A stretch of 48,126 bases of DNA, from assembly GCA_017463325.1 (NCBI GenBank), contig JAFTPK010000013.1, forward strand, positions 1 to 48,126, read 5' to 3'. The number at the start of each line of letters is the position of its first letter. Position 1 is the stretch's first letter. A program made the position numbers and the translations under genes. The notes beneath the pieces were generated by a model. The model was not told the origin of the DNA. It did no database searches and saw only the letters and a program-made list of their open reading frames with translations. Origin of the DNA: Clostridia bacterium (lineage in GTDB: Bacteria; Bacillota; Clostridia; Christensenellales; Borkfalkiaceae). Shown here one piece after another: positions 31,459-40,286 of this stretch.

Positions 31459-33078
31459 ATGAAAAGATACGTATATCCGTCGCGGATCGTGGCAACGGAG
31501 GGCGACGTAACGAACGCCGAGGCGTTGTTGCTTGAAAAAACGTTGCAGATCGGGCTTGCAGAAAAAGAACTGATCGTATTTAAAGGCAAGGCGAGCGTAA
31601 TCCTCGACTTCGGGAAAGAGCTTGCAGGCGGTGCGCGCGTGCTTACCTACGGGGCAAAGGGGAACAAAAAGGTTCGTTTTCGTTTTGGCGAAAGCGTGAG
31701 CGAAACCTGTGCCGAGCTTGGCGAAAAACACGCCTGTAACGATCATAGCAACCGTGATTTCGAGGCAATTTTGCAGTCCTATTCCGACATGACCTTCGGG
31801 CAGTCGGGCTTTCGTTTTTTGCGGATAGATACGCTTGACGAGGAAGCCGAGATTAAGTTAAAAACGGTGGTTGCGGCGACGAGCATTGACGAAAGGAAAG
31901 AGGTTGGATATTTCGAGTGCGACGACGAAAAGGTAAACGAGATTTGGAAAACGGCGACGTACACCTTACGGCTGTGCCTACAAAACGGCTATTTCTGGGA
32001 CGGTATCAAGCGCGATAGGCTTGTTTGGATCGGGGATCTTTACCCTGAAATGCGGGCGGCGCATTGTCTGTTCGGCGATATTCCCGAAACGGAAAATTCC
32101 TTGCGCTATGCTATGAACGGCCGTCCTGCCAACAGTTGGATGGACGGGATTCCCGCTTATTCCTTATGGTGGCTGATCATTCTCGCGGAGGAATATTCCC
32201 TCCGAAAGGATACGGCGTGGGCGGAGGAGTTTATTCCCTACGCGGAAGAGGTGCTCGCGTTCGTAGACGGGTTTATCGGCGAGGACGGCACGACGGACTA
32301 TCCTCAAAATTTTGTGGACTGGCCGACGAAATATACGGAGGGCGAGCCGATCGAGAAAAAAACGGACAGCGCGGCGGGCGTGTACTATCTTACCAAAAAG
32401 ACGTTGGAAAAGGTAAAGTGCTTGCCCCTTTCTAAGGCGGCTTTGGCGCGCGTTACGGCAATGGAGGCGCGGCTTTCTAAGCATCAGCCTAAGGTGGTTA
32501 AATACAAGCAAATTTCGGGGATCGGCGTTTGGGCGGGCGATCTTTCTAAGAACAATGAAAAGATAATTTTGGAGGGCGGCGCGCAAGGTATGTCCACCTT
32601 CCTCTCCTATTTCATTTTAACGGGTGCGGCGGCGTACGGTAAATACGACGAGGCACTTTGTATGCTCAAAGACTATTACGGCGGTATGCTCTCCGTTGGG
32701 GCGACTTCGTTTTGGGAGGATTTCGACCTTGAATGGCTGAAAGACGCGGGGCGCATTGACGAGCTGCCCGTAGCAGGAAAGAAAGATATTCACGGCGATT
32801 ACGGGAAATTCTGTTATCGGGGCTTTCGTCACAGCTTTTGTCACGGCTGGTCGGCGGGCGTCGTGCCATTTCTCGCGGAAACGGTGCTTGGCGTAAAGCC
32901 GCTGGAAAAGGGCTTTAAAAAGGTGGCGATCGCGCCCAAGCTTTGCGGCTTGAAAAGGGTAAGGGGCGGCGTACCCACGCCGTACGGCTTGATTGAGGTA
33001 GAGCATATTTTACAATCGGACGGGCAGGTGAAAACTACCTATTTCGCGCCCAAGGAAATGGAGATCGTTTTAAAATAA
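31459..33078 (+). CDS. GH78-like alpha-L-rhamnosidase family protein
   Basis: A 539-residue protein without a signal peptide. KASVILDFGKELAGGARVL and VRFRFGESVSE match the beta-sandwich before the GH78 barrel. WDGIKRDRLVWIGDLYPEM (near residues 178-197) carries the expected catalytic-side Asp and Arg residues. GATSFWEDFDLEWL and CHGWSAG (near 461) complete the barrel pattern, followed by a C-terminal beta domain (FKKVAIAPKLCGLKRVRGG). I chose ATG 31459 with GGTGGT upstream, because the longer frame starts inside the promoter. It is shorter than most GH78 enzymes, lacking extra N-terminal domains. Confidence 0.8.
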   Translation: MKRYVYPSRIVATEGDVTNAEALLLEKTLQIGLAEKELIVFKGKASVILDFGKELAGGARVLTYGAKGNKKVRFRFGESVSETCAELGEKHACNDHSNRDFEAILQSYSDMTFGQSGFRFLRIDTLDEEAEIKLKTVVAATSIDERKEVGYFECDDEKVNEIWKTATYTLRLCLQNGYFWDGIKRDRLVWIGDLYPEMRAAHCLFGDIPETENSLRYAMNGRPANSWMDGIPAYSLWWLIILAEEYSLRKDTAWAEEFIPYAEEVLAFVDGFIGEDGTTDYPQNFVDWPTKYTEGEPIEKKTDSAAGVYYLTKKTLEKVKCLPLSKAALARVTAMEARLSKHQPKVVKYKQISGIGVWAGDLSKNNEKIILEGGAQGMSTFLSYFILTGAAAYGKYDEALCMLKDYYGGMLSVGATSFWEDFDLEWLKDAGRIDELPVAGKKDIHGDYGKFCYRGFRHSFCHGWSAGVVPFLAETVLGVKPLEKGFKKVAIAPKLCGLKRVRGGVPTPYGLIEVEHILQSDGQVKTTYFAPKEMEIVLK

Positions 33079-33096
33079 ACGGCATGGTGATAGGAT

Positions 33097-33121
33097 AAAA
33101 AGCAGGCAGCGCCTGCTTTTT
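33097..33121 (+). terminator. Terminator after the GH78-like gene
   Basis: An 11-bp perfect stem (33097-33107 with 33111-33121) has a 3-nt loop; its 3' arm ends in five T. Confidence 0.8.
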
Positions 33122-33216
33122 GAATAAATAGAAATGAATTTTTACACAGACGGTGTGACGGGCGCAATCGCCTTGAAGTCAATCGCCGTTTAGTTCGCTA
33201 CAATGGAGGAAGAAAA

Positions 33217-34263
33217 ATGATACCCAACGGATTATTGTGTCACGATACGTTGACGAAAACTATAAAAGGTAAGCTTGCCTATGACGAAACGAAAGATTTT
33301 AGGGAGTGGAAAGCGGACCTGAAAGCAAAGCTTACGGAGCTAATCGGACTTGACGTGATCGCGGAGAACGCTTGTCCTTTAAAAATGGAGGTTGAAGAAG
33401 AGGTGAAAATGGAGGGCTATACGCAGCTTCGTTTTACCTTTGAAAGTGAGATCGGTTCGGTGGTGAACTGTTATTTGCTCACGCCCGATACGGGCAAGCA
33501 AAAATATCCCGTTGTCATCACCTTGCAGGGGCATAACGAGAGCGGGGTACATAGCTCGATCGGCGATCCTTGGGCGCATGAAACGCTTGATTACGATACG
33601 GGCAGAGGCACGTTTGCCATTCAGGCTGTCAAAGAGGGATACGTTGCGCTTGCGCTCGATCAGCGGGGGATGGGGGAACGCCGCGCCAAAAATCTTGACG
33701 GACGACGGGTGAGCTTAGACCCCGCCAGCGGGAACTGCTATTTTGAAACGCAAACGGCGCTGTTGCTTGGACGGACGATTTTAGGCGAACGTTGTTGGGA
33801 TATTTCGCGGGCGATTGATCTGCTTTCTAATTTCCCGCAATGCGACTTGGAAAGAATTGCGATTACGGGAAATTCGGGCGGCGGCACCGCCTCGTATTAC
33901 GCGGCTTGCTTGGACGAGCGTATTAAAATTTGCGCTCCGTCGTGTGGAGTATGCTCGTATGCGCAATCCATTTTAAAATATTATCATTGCTCTTGTAACT
34001 ATATCCCGAGTGCAAGCCGTTATTTCGATATGTTTGATTTGTCGGGGCTGATTGCTCCTCGCCGTCTTGCCGTTTTGGCGGGCAAATACGATACGGCGTT
34101 CCGTATTGAAGGGGTTCTTTCGGGGTTTGAAACGGTAAGAAAAATTTACGAGAGCGCGGGAGTAAAAGAAAACTGCCGCTTGATCGTTTCGCCTAAGGGG
34201 CATTGGTGGAACGTAGATTTGATTTGGCCTGCCATCAAGGAAGAATTTGAAAGACTGGGGTGA
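33217..34263 (+). CDS. Alpha/beta hydrolase, acetyl-xylan-esterase-like
   Basis: A 348-residue cytoplasmic hydrolase. The nucleophile elbow is GNSGGG (Ser near residue 219), the oxyanion-side segment is VVITLQGHNESG, and the catalytic His is in SPKGHWW near the end. ALDQRGMGERR and LLGRTILGERCWDISRAIDL are typical of the dienelactone-hydrolase/acetyl-xylan-esterase group. In this setting it probably removes acyl groups from imported oligosaccharides, which is inference from neighbours. ATG 33217 has a GGAGG site. The preceding ~95 bases hold no clear promoter. Confidence 0.78.
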   Translation: MIPNGLLCHDTLTKTIKGKLAYDETKDFREWKADLKAKLTELIGLDVIAENACPLKMEVEEEVKMEGYTQLRFTFESEIGSVVNCYLLTPDTGKQKYPVVITLQGHNESGVHSSIGDPWAHETLDYDTGRGTFAIQAVKEGYVALALDQRGMGERRAKNLDGRRVSLDPASGNCYFETQTALLLGRTILGERCWDISRAIDLLSNFPQCDLERIAITGNSGGGTASYYAACLDERIKICAPSCGVCSYAQSILKYYHCSCNYIPSASRYFDMFDLSGLIAPRRLAVLAGKYDTAFRIEGVLSGFETVRKIYESAGVKENCRLIVSPKGHWWNVDLIWPAIKEEFERLG

Positions 34264-34267
34264 AACA

Positions 34268-34462
34268 ATGAAATTTCTTTGGGTTAAAAACGGATACGAA
34301 AGGAATACCCGCGTTCGCTTTTATTTGGAGACGGTCGGGGGGATACGCTCGTGAGTCACGCGGCTGACTTTTTCCGCGTCTTTCTCGACAAAGGACGGAA
34401 AGCCCGTTTTTGAAAAGGACTTCGACGGCGCAAAGGGCTACGATCTGCGCGCGTCGTTTTAA
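34268..34462 (+). pseudogene. Decayed gene remnant (possible GH78 N-terminal fragment)
   Basis: Three short pieces in different frames look like one lost protein. MKFLWVKNGYERNTRVRFYL starts at ATG 34268. VSHAADFFRVFLD follows in another frame. GKPVFEKDFDGAKGYDLRAS ends at TAA 34460-34462 in a third. The DFFRVFLDGKPV...GAKGY order recalls the NGxxV...GY pattern in rhamnosidase sugar-binding domains. Frame changes near 34345 and 34395 break it. Confidence 0.4.
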
Positions 34463-34476
34463 TTAGGAAAGAAACT

Positions 34477-37320
34477 ATGAAGAACGAGATCATTCAAAAA
34501 TTGCAAACCGCGTTTGACGGCGCAAAGCTTACCGACTATCAATGCGTGCCTTTTTGGAGCTGGAATAACGAGCTGGATAAGCCGACGTTGTTAAGACAGA
34601 TCGAGGAGATGAAAGCGGCGGGCGTCGGCGGCTTTATCATACACGCCCGTACCGGCTTGAAAACGGAATACCTCGGTGAAAAATGGTTTGACTGCATCGA
34701 CGGGTGCTTGAAAAAAGCAAAAGAACTGCACATGAACGCGTGGATCTACGACGAAAACGGTTGGCCGAGCGGTTTTGTGGGCGGTAAGCTTTTGGAAAAC
34801 GAGGCTTACCGCGCTCGCTTTCTTGAATACGAGGTCAAGGAGAGCTTTGACGAGAGCGCTCTGCGCGTCTTTAAACGTACGGAAAACGGCTTTGCGCCCA
34901 TAGAGGGCGACGAGGCGGGCGTGGACGAATATCATTGCGTGTATCTTCGTATTAGCCCCGCGAACACCGACGTTCTCAATCCCGTCGTCGTGGAAGAATT
35001 TATCAAGGAAACGCACGAGGAATATTATAAACGCTTTAAAGACAGCTTTGGCAAAGAGCTGGTCGGCTTTTTCACCGACGAACCGCAGTATTATCGTTGG
35101 GCTACGGCGTATACGCCCGTCGCGCAAAAGGTTTGGAAGGAACGCTATGGCGAGGAGCTAAACGACGGGCTTGTGTATTTGTTTGTGCACGACGCACGCG
35201 GCTACGTTTTCCGCGAACGCTACTGGCAGCTTTTAAACGAGCTGTTTACAAATCATTTCGTCAAACGCTGTTACGACTGGTGCGAGGCGCACGGCTGTAA
35301 ATTGACGGGACATATGGTAGAGGAAAACTCCCTTCCCGCGCAAATGCTCGGCGGGGCGGCGGTCATGCCCCCGTACGAATACGAGCATATCCCCGGGATT
35401 GATTCGCTGGGGCGGTGGACGGTGACCAATCTTTCGGTGCGGCAGGTGGCGAGTGCGGCAAGTCAGCTGGAAAAAAAGCAGGTGCTTACCGAACAGTTTG
35501 CCTGTTGTGGCTACGACGTCACCCCTCGGGAGCTGAAAGGGATCGCGCAGCATCAGTTTTTCGGCGGTGCTAGCTTGATGTGTCAGCATTTATTGCCTAT
35601 GTCGGTGGCGGGGCAAGGCAAGTACGATCATCCCCCCGTGTTCTCCAAGCACGGCAACTGGTGGGAGGAATTTAAGGTATTTAACGACTATTTCACGCGA
35701 CTTGGGTATATCGTTTCCAACACGCGGGACGTTTGCGACGTGGCTGTATTGCATCCCATGCGCGCGGTGTATTTGGAATACGTGCGTAGCGAATACGATA
35801 CCTGCGTGAAGGCGTTGGACGGTTATTTTAAGGAGTTTTTACAAGGACTGCGTAAAGCGGGCGTACGCTATCATTTGATCGACGAGGCTTTACTTGCTCG
35901 CCACGGCAAAGCGGAGGGAGATACTCTTCGCGTCGGCGCGGCGGAATATTCGACGCTGATCGTGCCCGATATGAAAACGGTTTCTAGGGAAACGCTGGAA
36001 ATTTTAAAAGGGTATACGGGCAAGCTGTATCTTGACGGCGAGCTTACTATGGTAGACGGCAAGCCGACGAGGCTCGGGTTTTCCTCGAATATTTCCATGG
36101 AAGAGATCGTCAAGGCGCGCGGCGTGAAATTTACCTGCGAGGACGGGCGCACCGTGCTTACCTCGCGCGTGGGCGAGCTTGGAGATTTTCTCTTCCTTGC
36201 CAACACCTCGCGAACGGAAGAGAGTAGGGTGCGCATGGAGGGCGTTGCGGAAAGTTATCAGGCGTTGCGGCTTGATACCATGACCTTGGAAAATATCACG
36301 AATGACTTAACGCTTCGCCCCTTTGAGGGATACGTACTGGTCAGGAGTGGGGCGGCGAAAGAGGAGAAAAAGGTTTACGAGGTGGAGAATATCACCTCTT
36401 CGTTTGAGGTAACCTCGATCACGGAAAATTCTCTGCTTATGGACTACGCGGAGTGTAGCTTTGACGGCGTTTCGTACGGCGAACGGCAACCCTTGCAGCA
36501 GATTTTCGAGCGGCTCCTTCGCGAACAGTATAAGGGCAAGGTGTATATCCGTCACACCTTTACCGCTAAGGAAAAGGTTGCGGCAAAGCTGCTTTTGGAA
36601 AAGGGAAACTATCTGTCCGTTACCTTTAACGGCAAGCCCGTATCCCTTTCGGATAGCGATTTTGACGTCTATTTCGCGGAGGCGGATATTTCCGCTTGGG
36701 TCAAAGCGGGGGAAAACGAGTTTGTATATTGCTTGGAATACGCGCAGCACGACGGCGTTTGGTTTGCGCTTTTCCACCCGTTGGCGACGGAAAGCTTGCG
36801 TAACTGTCTTTATTACGATACCCATATCGAACCCGTCTACGTACAGGGCGATTTTATCGTGGGCGAGGATTTGGCGTTGGAAAAGAAGATCGCGCCTTTG
36901 CCCGTTACTTCGGACACGGCGAAACGCGGTTATCCGTTCTTTAAAGGGGCGATAACGCTGACAGGCGGGTATACGTACGACGGCGTAGGACGGCGTTTTC
37001 TCTCCTTGGAAAAGGGTAGATTTCTTGTAGCGCGCGTCAAGGTGAACGGCAAGGAAAAGCCCGTCGTGCTTGACGACAGGACGGAGCTTACCGAGCTTTT
37101 GGAAAAGGGCGAAAATACGGTCGAGATCGTTCTTAAAAGCGGGCTTCGGAATTTCTTCGGTCCCCACCATTTGGCGGACAATCCCGAGCCTTTGGGCGTC
37201 AATCCGTCTTCGTTCACCTTTCGTAAGCAATGGGAAAACGGCGTGCCCGCGGGGTACACGCACGAGTATTTTAGCGTGCCGTTTGGCTTAGACGAAGTAC
37301 TGATTTTAAAAACTGAATAA
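34477..37320 (+). CDS. GH106-like glycoside hydrolase (probable alpha-L-rhamnosidase type)
   Basis: A 947-residue protein without a signal peptide. The start matches the GH106-like pattern closely: VPFWSWNNELDKPTLLRQIE, MKAAGVGGFIIHARTGL and NAWIYDENGWPSGFVGGK, then VGFFTDEPQYY. The C-terminal part has a GH2-type sugar-binding sandwich (RHTFTAKEKVAAKLLLEKGN, ADISAWVKAGENEFVY). It is longer than the 843-residue relative at 16-18.5 kb and retains more of the classical motif. AGGAAAG precedes ATG 34477. A terminator follows 3 bases after the stop, ending the second cluster. Confidence 0.8.
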   Translation: MKNEIIQKLQTAFDGAKLTDYQCVPFWSWNNELDKPTLLRQIEEMKAAGVGGFIIHARTGLKTEYLGEKWFDCIDGCLKKAKELHMNAWIYDENGWPSGFVGGKLLENEAYRARFLEYEVKESFDESALRVFKRTENGFAPIEGDEAGVDEYHCVYLRISPANTDVLNPVVVEEFIKETHEEYYKRFKDSFGKELVGFFTDEPQYYRWATAYTPVAQKVWKERYGEELNDGLVYLFVHDARGYVFRERYWQLLNELFTNHFVKRCYDWCEAHGCKLTGHMVEENSLPAQMLGGAAVMPPYEYEHIPGIDSLGRWTVTNLSVRQVASAASQLEKKQVLTEQFACCGYDVTPRELKGIAQHQFFGGASLMCQHLLPMSVAGQGKYDHPPVFSKHGNWWEEFKVFNDYFTRLGYIVSNTRDVCDVAVLHPMRAVYLEYVRSEYDTCVKALDGYFKEFLQGLRKAGVRYHLIDEALLARHGKAEGDTLRVGAAEYSTLIVPDMKTVSRETLEILKGYTGKLYLDGELTMVDGKPTRLGFSSNISMEEIVKARGVKFTCEDGRTVLTSRVGELGDFLFLANTSRTEESRVRMEGVAESYQALRLDTMTLENITNDLTLRPFEGYVLVRSGAAKEEKKVYEVENITSSFEVTSITENSLLMDYAECSFDGVSYGERQPLQQIFERLLREQYKGKVYIRHTFTAKEKVAAKLLLEKGNYLSVTFNGKPVSLSDSDFDVYFAEADISAWVKAGENEFVYCLEYAQHDGVWFALFHPLATESLRNCLYYDTHIEPVYVQGDFIVGEDLALEKKIAPLPVTSDTAKRGYPFFKGAITLTGGYTYDGVGRRFLSLEKGRFLVARVKVNGKEKPVVLDDRTELTELLEKGENTVEIVLKSGLRNFFGPHHLADNPEPLGVNPSSFTFRKQWENGVPAGYTHEYFSVPFGLDEVLILKTE

Positions 37321-37323
37321 ACG

Positions 37324-37349
37324 AAAAAAACGGGTAATGCCCGTTTTTT
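37324..37349 (+). terminator. Terminator after the second GH106-like gene
   Basis: A run of seven A, an ACGGG/CCCGT stem with a 5-nt loop, and six T follow the stop directly. Pairing of the A and T runs lengthens the stem. Confidence 0.8.
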
Positions 37350-37361
37350 CTTTACAAATGC

Positions 37362-37390
37362 TTGACAAAACTTATTTCTTTTGTTATACT
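37362..37390 (+). promoter_or_regulatory. Promoter of marR-degV
   Basis: Perfect TTGACA (37362-37367), a 17-nt spacer and TATACT (37385-37390), the strongest promoter match in the window. Confidence 0.88.
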
Positions 37391-37392
37391 AT

Positions 37393-37414
37393 ACTTGTTG
37401 ATTTGTCAACAAGT
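37393..37414 (+). promoter_or_regulatory. Palindromic operator candidate at the marR start site
   Basis: A perfect inverted repeat of 9-base arms (37393-37401 and 37406-37414) with a 4-base centre lies 2 bases after the -10 and covers the likely start. This is where a MarR protein bound to its own promoter would block RNA polymerase. Confidence 0.7.
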
Positions 37415-37425
37415 TGGAGGTTGTC

Positions 37426-37869
37426 ATGGAAAAATTTGAAACGTTCACGGTGCTGATCGCGAAGATCGGCCGTTCGATTAGAAGACTAAAAACGGAGGAG
37501 ATGGCGGAGTTTGAGTTAAAAAGTCCGCACGTTTCCTGTCTGTATTATTTATATTTGAAAGGCCCGTTGACGGCGAAAGAGCTTGGAGAAATTTCCGCAG
37601 AGGACAAAGCGGCGCTTTCCCGATCGGTGGAGGGCTTGGAGGAGATGGGCCTGATCGAGCCCGAACGCGGGGATAAGAAACGGTATAAAACGCCGCTCAA
37701 ACTGACGGCGCGCGGCGAAGAGGTGGCGGGGCGAATAGCCTTGAAAGCGGACGCCATTGTGAAAGCGGCGGGCAAGGATATGACGGAAGAGGAAAGAAAT
37801 ATCTTTTACCGTTGCCTGACGGATATTTGCGATAACCTGCAAGCGCTTTGCGACGGATACGACGAGTAA
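37426..37869 (+). CDS. MarR-family transcriptional regulator
   Basis: A 147-residue winged-helix repressor. The DNA-binding part is LTAKELGEISAEDKAALSRS, then VEGLEEMGLIEPERGDKKRY (the wing) and KLTARGEEVA. Helices at both ends should form the dimer. I chose ATG 37426 with GGAGG upstream over an in-frame TTG at 37414 that is the last base of the operator. It probably represses its own operon through the palindrome at 37393-37414. The DegV gene follows by 23 bases. Confidence 0.9.
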   Translation: MEKFETFTVLIAKIGRSIRRLKTEEMAEFELKSPHVSCLYYLYLKGPLTAKELGEISAEDKAALSRSVEGLEEMGLIEPERGDKKRYKTPLKLTARGEEVAGRIALKADAIVKAAGKDMTEEERNIFYRCLTDICDNLQALCDGYDE

Positions 37870-37892
37870 GAAAAAGCAGGAGAAAGAAAAAA

Positions 37893-38738
37893 ATGGCAGT
37901 AAAAATTTTAGTGGACTCCGCGGCGGATATCGGCGCGGCGGAGGCGGAGGAGCTTGGAATTTCCATGCTCCCCTTGATCGTAGGTTTTGGCGAGGAGGAG
38001 TATTTGGACGGGGTAGATCTTACCCCCGTACAATTTTTTGAAAAGCTGATCGAGGACGACGTTTTTCCCAAGACTTCGCAGATCACTCCTTTCCGTTTTG
38101 AAGAAAGGTTTTCAAAGCTGACGAAATCGGGCGACGAGGTGGTGGCGATCACTATTTCCTCAAAGCTTTCGGGCACGTACGCGGCAGCGGTGACGGCGGC
38201 GAAAAATTTTGAGGGCAAGGTGTTCGTCGTGGACAGTAAAAACGCGGCGATCGGCGAACGGCTTTTGGTGCAATACGCCCTCCGCTTGCAAAAACAGGGG
38301 CTTTCCGCAAGGGAAATCGTGCAAGAGTTGGAGGAAAAGAAAGGCAAAATCAATTTAATGGCAATGCTCAACACCCTTGAATACCTCAAAAAAGGCGGCC
38401 GTATTTCGGCGGCGGTGGCGTTTGCGGGGGAACTGTTATCTATCAAGCCCGTCGTGGCGGTAGAGGACGGCGAGGTAAAGCTGATCGGTAAGGCGCTCGG
38501 CTCTCGCAAGGGGAACAATCTTCTCAACACCCTCGTGGAGAAAAAGGGGATCGACTTTTCCATGCCGCTCGGCGTTGTTTGGTCGGGCACGGACGACAGC
38601 GTGTTGAAAAAATATATCGCCGACAGCGAAAAATTATGGAAAGGGCAGATCGACAACCTCCCCGCGTACGCGATCGGCGCGACGATCGGAACGCACGTAG
38701 GCCCGGGCGCGATCGGCGTAGCTTTCTTTGAGAAATAA
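37893..38738 (+). CDS. DegV-family fatty-acid-binding protein
   Basis: A 281-residue protein beginning KILVDSAADIG. DegV proteins hold a fatty acid in a cleft, and in some Firmicutes (as FakB) they present it to the FakA kinase for phosphorylation. TSQITPFRFEERF and ISSKLSGTYAAAVTAA are the family's lipid-head-group segments. LNTLEYLKKGGRISAA and SIKPVV are also characteristic. ATG 37893 has AGGAG upstream; the frame opens earlier in the marR end but lacks a start site there. Its pairing with marR suggests lipid- or stress-linked control. Confidence 0.9.
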   Translation: MAVKILVDSAADIGAAEAEELGISMLPLIVGFGEEEYLDGVDLTPVQFFEKLIEDDVFPKTSQITPFRFEERFSKLTKSGDEVVAITISSKLSGTYAAAVTAAKNFEGKVFVVDSKNAAIGERLLVQYALRLQKQGLSAREIVQELEEKKGKINLMAMLNTLEYLKKGGRISAAVAFAGELLSIKPVVAVEDGEVKLIGKALGSRKGNNLLNTLVEKKGIDFSMPLGVVWSGTDDSVLKKYIADSEKLWKGQIDNLPAYAIGATIGTHVGPGAIGVAFFEK

Positions 38739-38782
38739 AAAAACGGTTTTTCCGCATACTTGTGGAAAAACCGAATTTTTTT
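38736..38782. terminator. Bidirectional terminator between degV and the M18 aminopeptidase gene
   Basis: A 10-bp stem (38744-38753 with 38764-38773) is flanked by A-rich sequence on the left and T7 on the right (38776-38782). It serves the convergent pair. Confidence 0.88.
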
Positions 38783-38789
38783 AAACAGA

Positions 38790-40058
38790 TTAGTGGATTT
38801 TTATTTCGTCGCCCTCAAATTCGATATCGGAGGAATAGTAGGCGGTCAAGCCGTTTACAAGCTCTTCAAAATCCTTTTTGGCAAAACATTCGCTAGCCGA
38901 GTGCATAGCAAGCTGTGCAAGGCCGAGGTCAACGCTCGTTACCCCGATATGGGAAAGGGAGATTGCCCCGAGGGTGCTGCCGCTCTGCACGTCCGAGCGG
39001 TTGAGGAAATACTGATGCTTTACGCCTGCCGTATCGAAAATCTTTTTCACGATCGCCGAGGAAACGCCGTCCGAGGTATACGCGCCGCTTGCGTGCTTTT
39101 TAATCAGCACGCCGCCGCCGAGCACGGGGCGGGAGGTAGGGTCGCACTTTTCAGGGTGGTTGGGGTGCACCGCGTGTCCGTTGTCGAGAGAGATACAAAA
39201 AGAGGAGGCAAGCGCTTTAAAATATTCCGTTTCGTCAAATTTAAAGGAAGAGGCGATCCGTCTAAGCACGTTTTCGAGGAAATCGCTCCCCGCGCCCGCA
39301 AGTACGCGACTGCCGATTTCTTCTCCGTCCAAACACGCCGCTACGCAAATCCCGTGGCTGGGAGCGTGGGAGGTAAGGGCGAGCACGGAGGAAAAGACGC
39401 TCGTCAAATTGTCGATACGGGGGGAGGCGAGGAATTCACCGTTTACCCCAAAGGAATAGGGCATATCCGCAGGTACGAGGAAAAGGTCGGCGTCTAAGAC
39501 GCTGCCTTGATAAAGGGAGGACAGCAAATCGTTTTCTTCGCCTGCAAGCGCGAATAAGGGGGAAAGATCCACCTGTGCGTTGACGGCAAAAGATTCGTTT
39601 GCGTTACGGTTTTGATGAATAGCCACGGAGGGAATGGTAAGAGCGTAGTCGGAAAGGACGGTTTTCGTTTTCAAAACGCCGTTTTCTTCCGCGACGATCC
39701 GCCCTGCAATTTTTAAGGGGCGATCGAAAAAGGTATACCAAATCCCGCCGCCGTATTTTTCTACGTTGAGCTTTTGATACGCCTCCACCTTTTGCACGGC
39801 GTTTTCTTTGAGTTTAAGAGCGGGAGAGTCGGTGTGCGAGGCGACAAGCTTAAAGGTAAACCGATCGAGATCGCCGACGGTGAACGCGATAATCGCGCCC
39901 CCTCTCTCCACGAAATATTTCCCGTTTTCTTCCAAAATCCAGTCCTCTGTTTCAAGGAGGGGCGAAAACCCGTTTTGCAAAAGCATAGCGCGGACGTTTT
40001 CCACGGCGTGATACGCCGTATAGGAGCTTTCGAGAAATTGCATCAATTGATTAGACAT
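38790..40058 (-). CDS. M18-family aminopeptidase
   Basis: A 422-residue cytoplasmic metallopeptidase that removes N-terminal acidic or other residues from peptides. Metal-site segments are visible: VASHTDSPALKLK (His-Asp), CLDGEEIGS (Glu pair), ISLDNGHAVHPNH and DVQSGSTLGAI. The length and order match bacterial M18 (ApeB-like) enzymes. It has its own promoter on the minus strand and a GGAAAGGAAA ribosome region. It has no link to the neighbouring genes beyond convergence. Confidence 0.93.
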   Translation of the reverse strand: MSNQLMQFLESSYTAYHAVENVRAMLLQNGFSPLLETEDWILEENGKYFVERGGAIIAFTVGDLDRFTFKLVASHTDSPALKLKENAVQKVEAYQKLNVEKYGGGIWYTFFDRPLKIAGRIVAEENGVLKTKTVLSDYALTIPSVAIHQNRNANESFAVNAQVDLSPLFALAGEENDLLSSLYQGSVLDADLFLVPADMPYSFGVNGEFLASPRIDNLTSVFSSVLALTSHAPSHGICVAACLDGEEIGSRVLAGAGSDFLENVLRRIASSFKFDETEYFKALASSFCISLDNGHAVHPNHPEKCDPTSRPVLGGGVLIKKHASGAYTSDGVSSAIVKKIFDTAGVKHQYFLNRSDVQSGSTLGAISLSHIGVTSVDLGLAQLAMHSASECFAKKDFEELVNGLTAYYSSDIEFEGDEIKIH

Positions 40059-40091
40059 GATAATTTGTTTCCTTTCCGTACATTTTTTTTA

Positions 40092-40120
40092 ATTGTAACA
40101 TTTTCTTTTTGTTTTGACAA
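40092..40120 (-). promoter_or_regulatory. Promoter of the M18 aminopeptidase gene
   Basis: Reading leftward, TTGTCA (40115-40120), 17 nt and TACAAT (40092-40097). Confidence 0.72.
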
Positions 40121-40223
40121 GCCTTTCGGGGGTATTTTTTCAAGAAAAAGAATAAAAAACCGTGATTGATTTTTAATAAAAATGAAAAAAAGATGAAAAT
40201 AGAAAAAAATTGCTGTTTAACGA

Positions 40224-40253
40224 TTGACAAATAGGAGGAATTTGGTATATAGT
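40224..40253 (+). promoter_or_regulatory. Promoter of the marR-ABC transporter operon
   Basis: TTGACA (40224-40229), followed by TATAGT at an 18-nt spacer (40248-40253) or TATATA at 16 nt. No strong palindrome was found next to it. Confidence 0.7.
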
Positions 40254-40286
40254 AAATAAGAATTTTAACAAGAGGAGGAGAAACTC

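Noticed and set aside
34264..34476. A functional small gene before the second GH106-like gene
   Set aside because: The frame from ATG 34268 stops early, and the coding-like pieces lie in three different frames.
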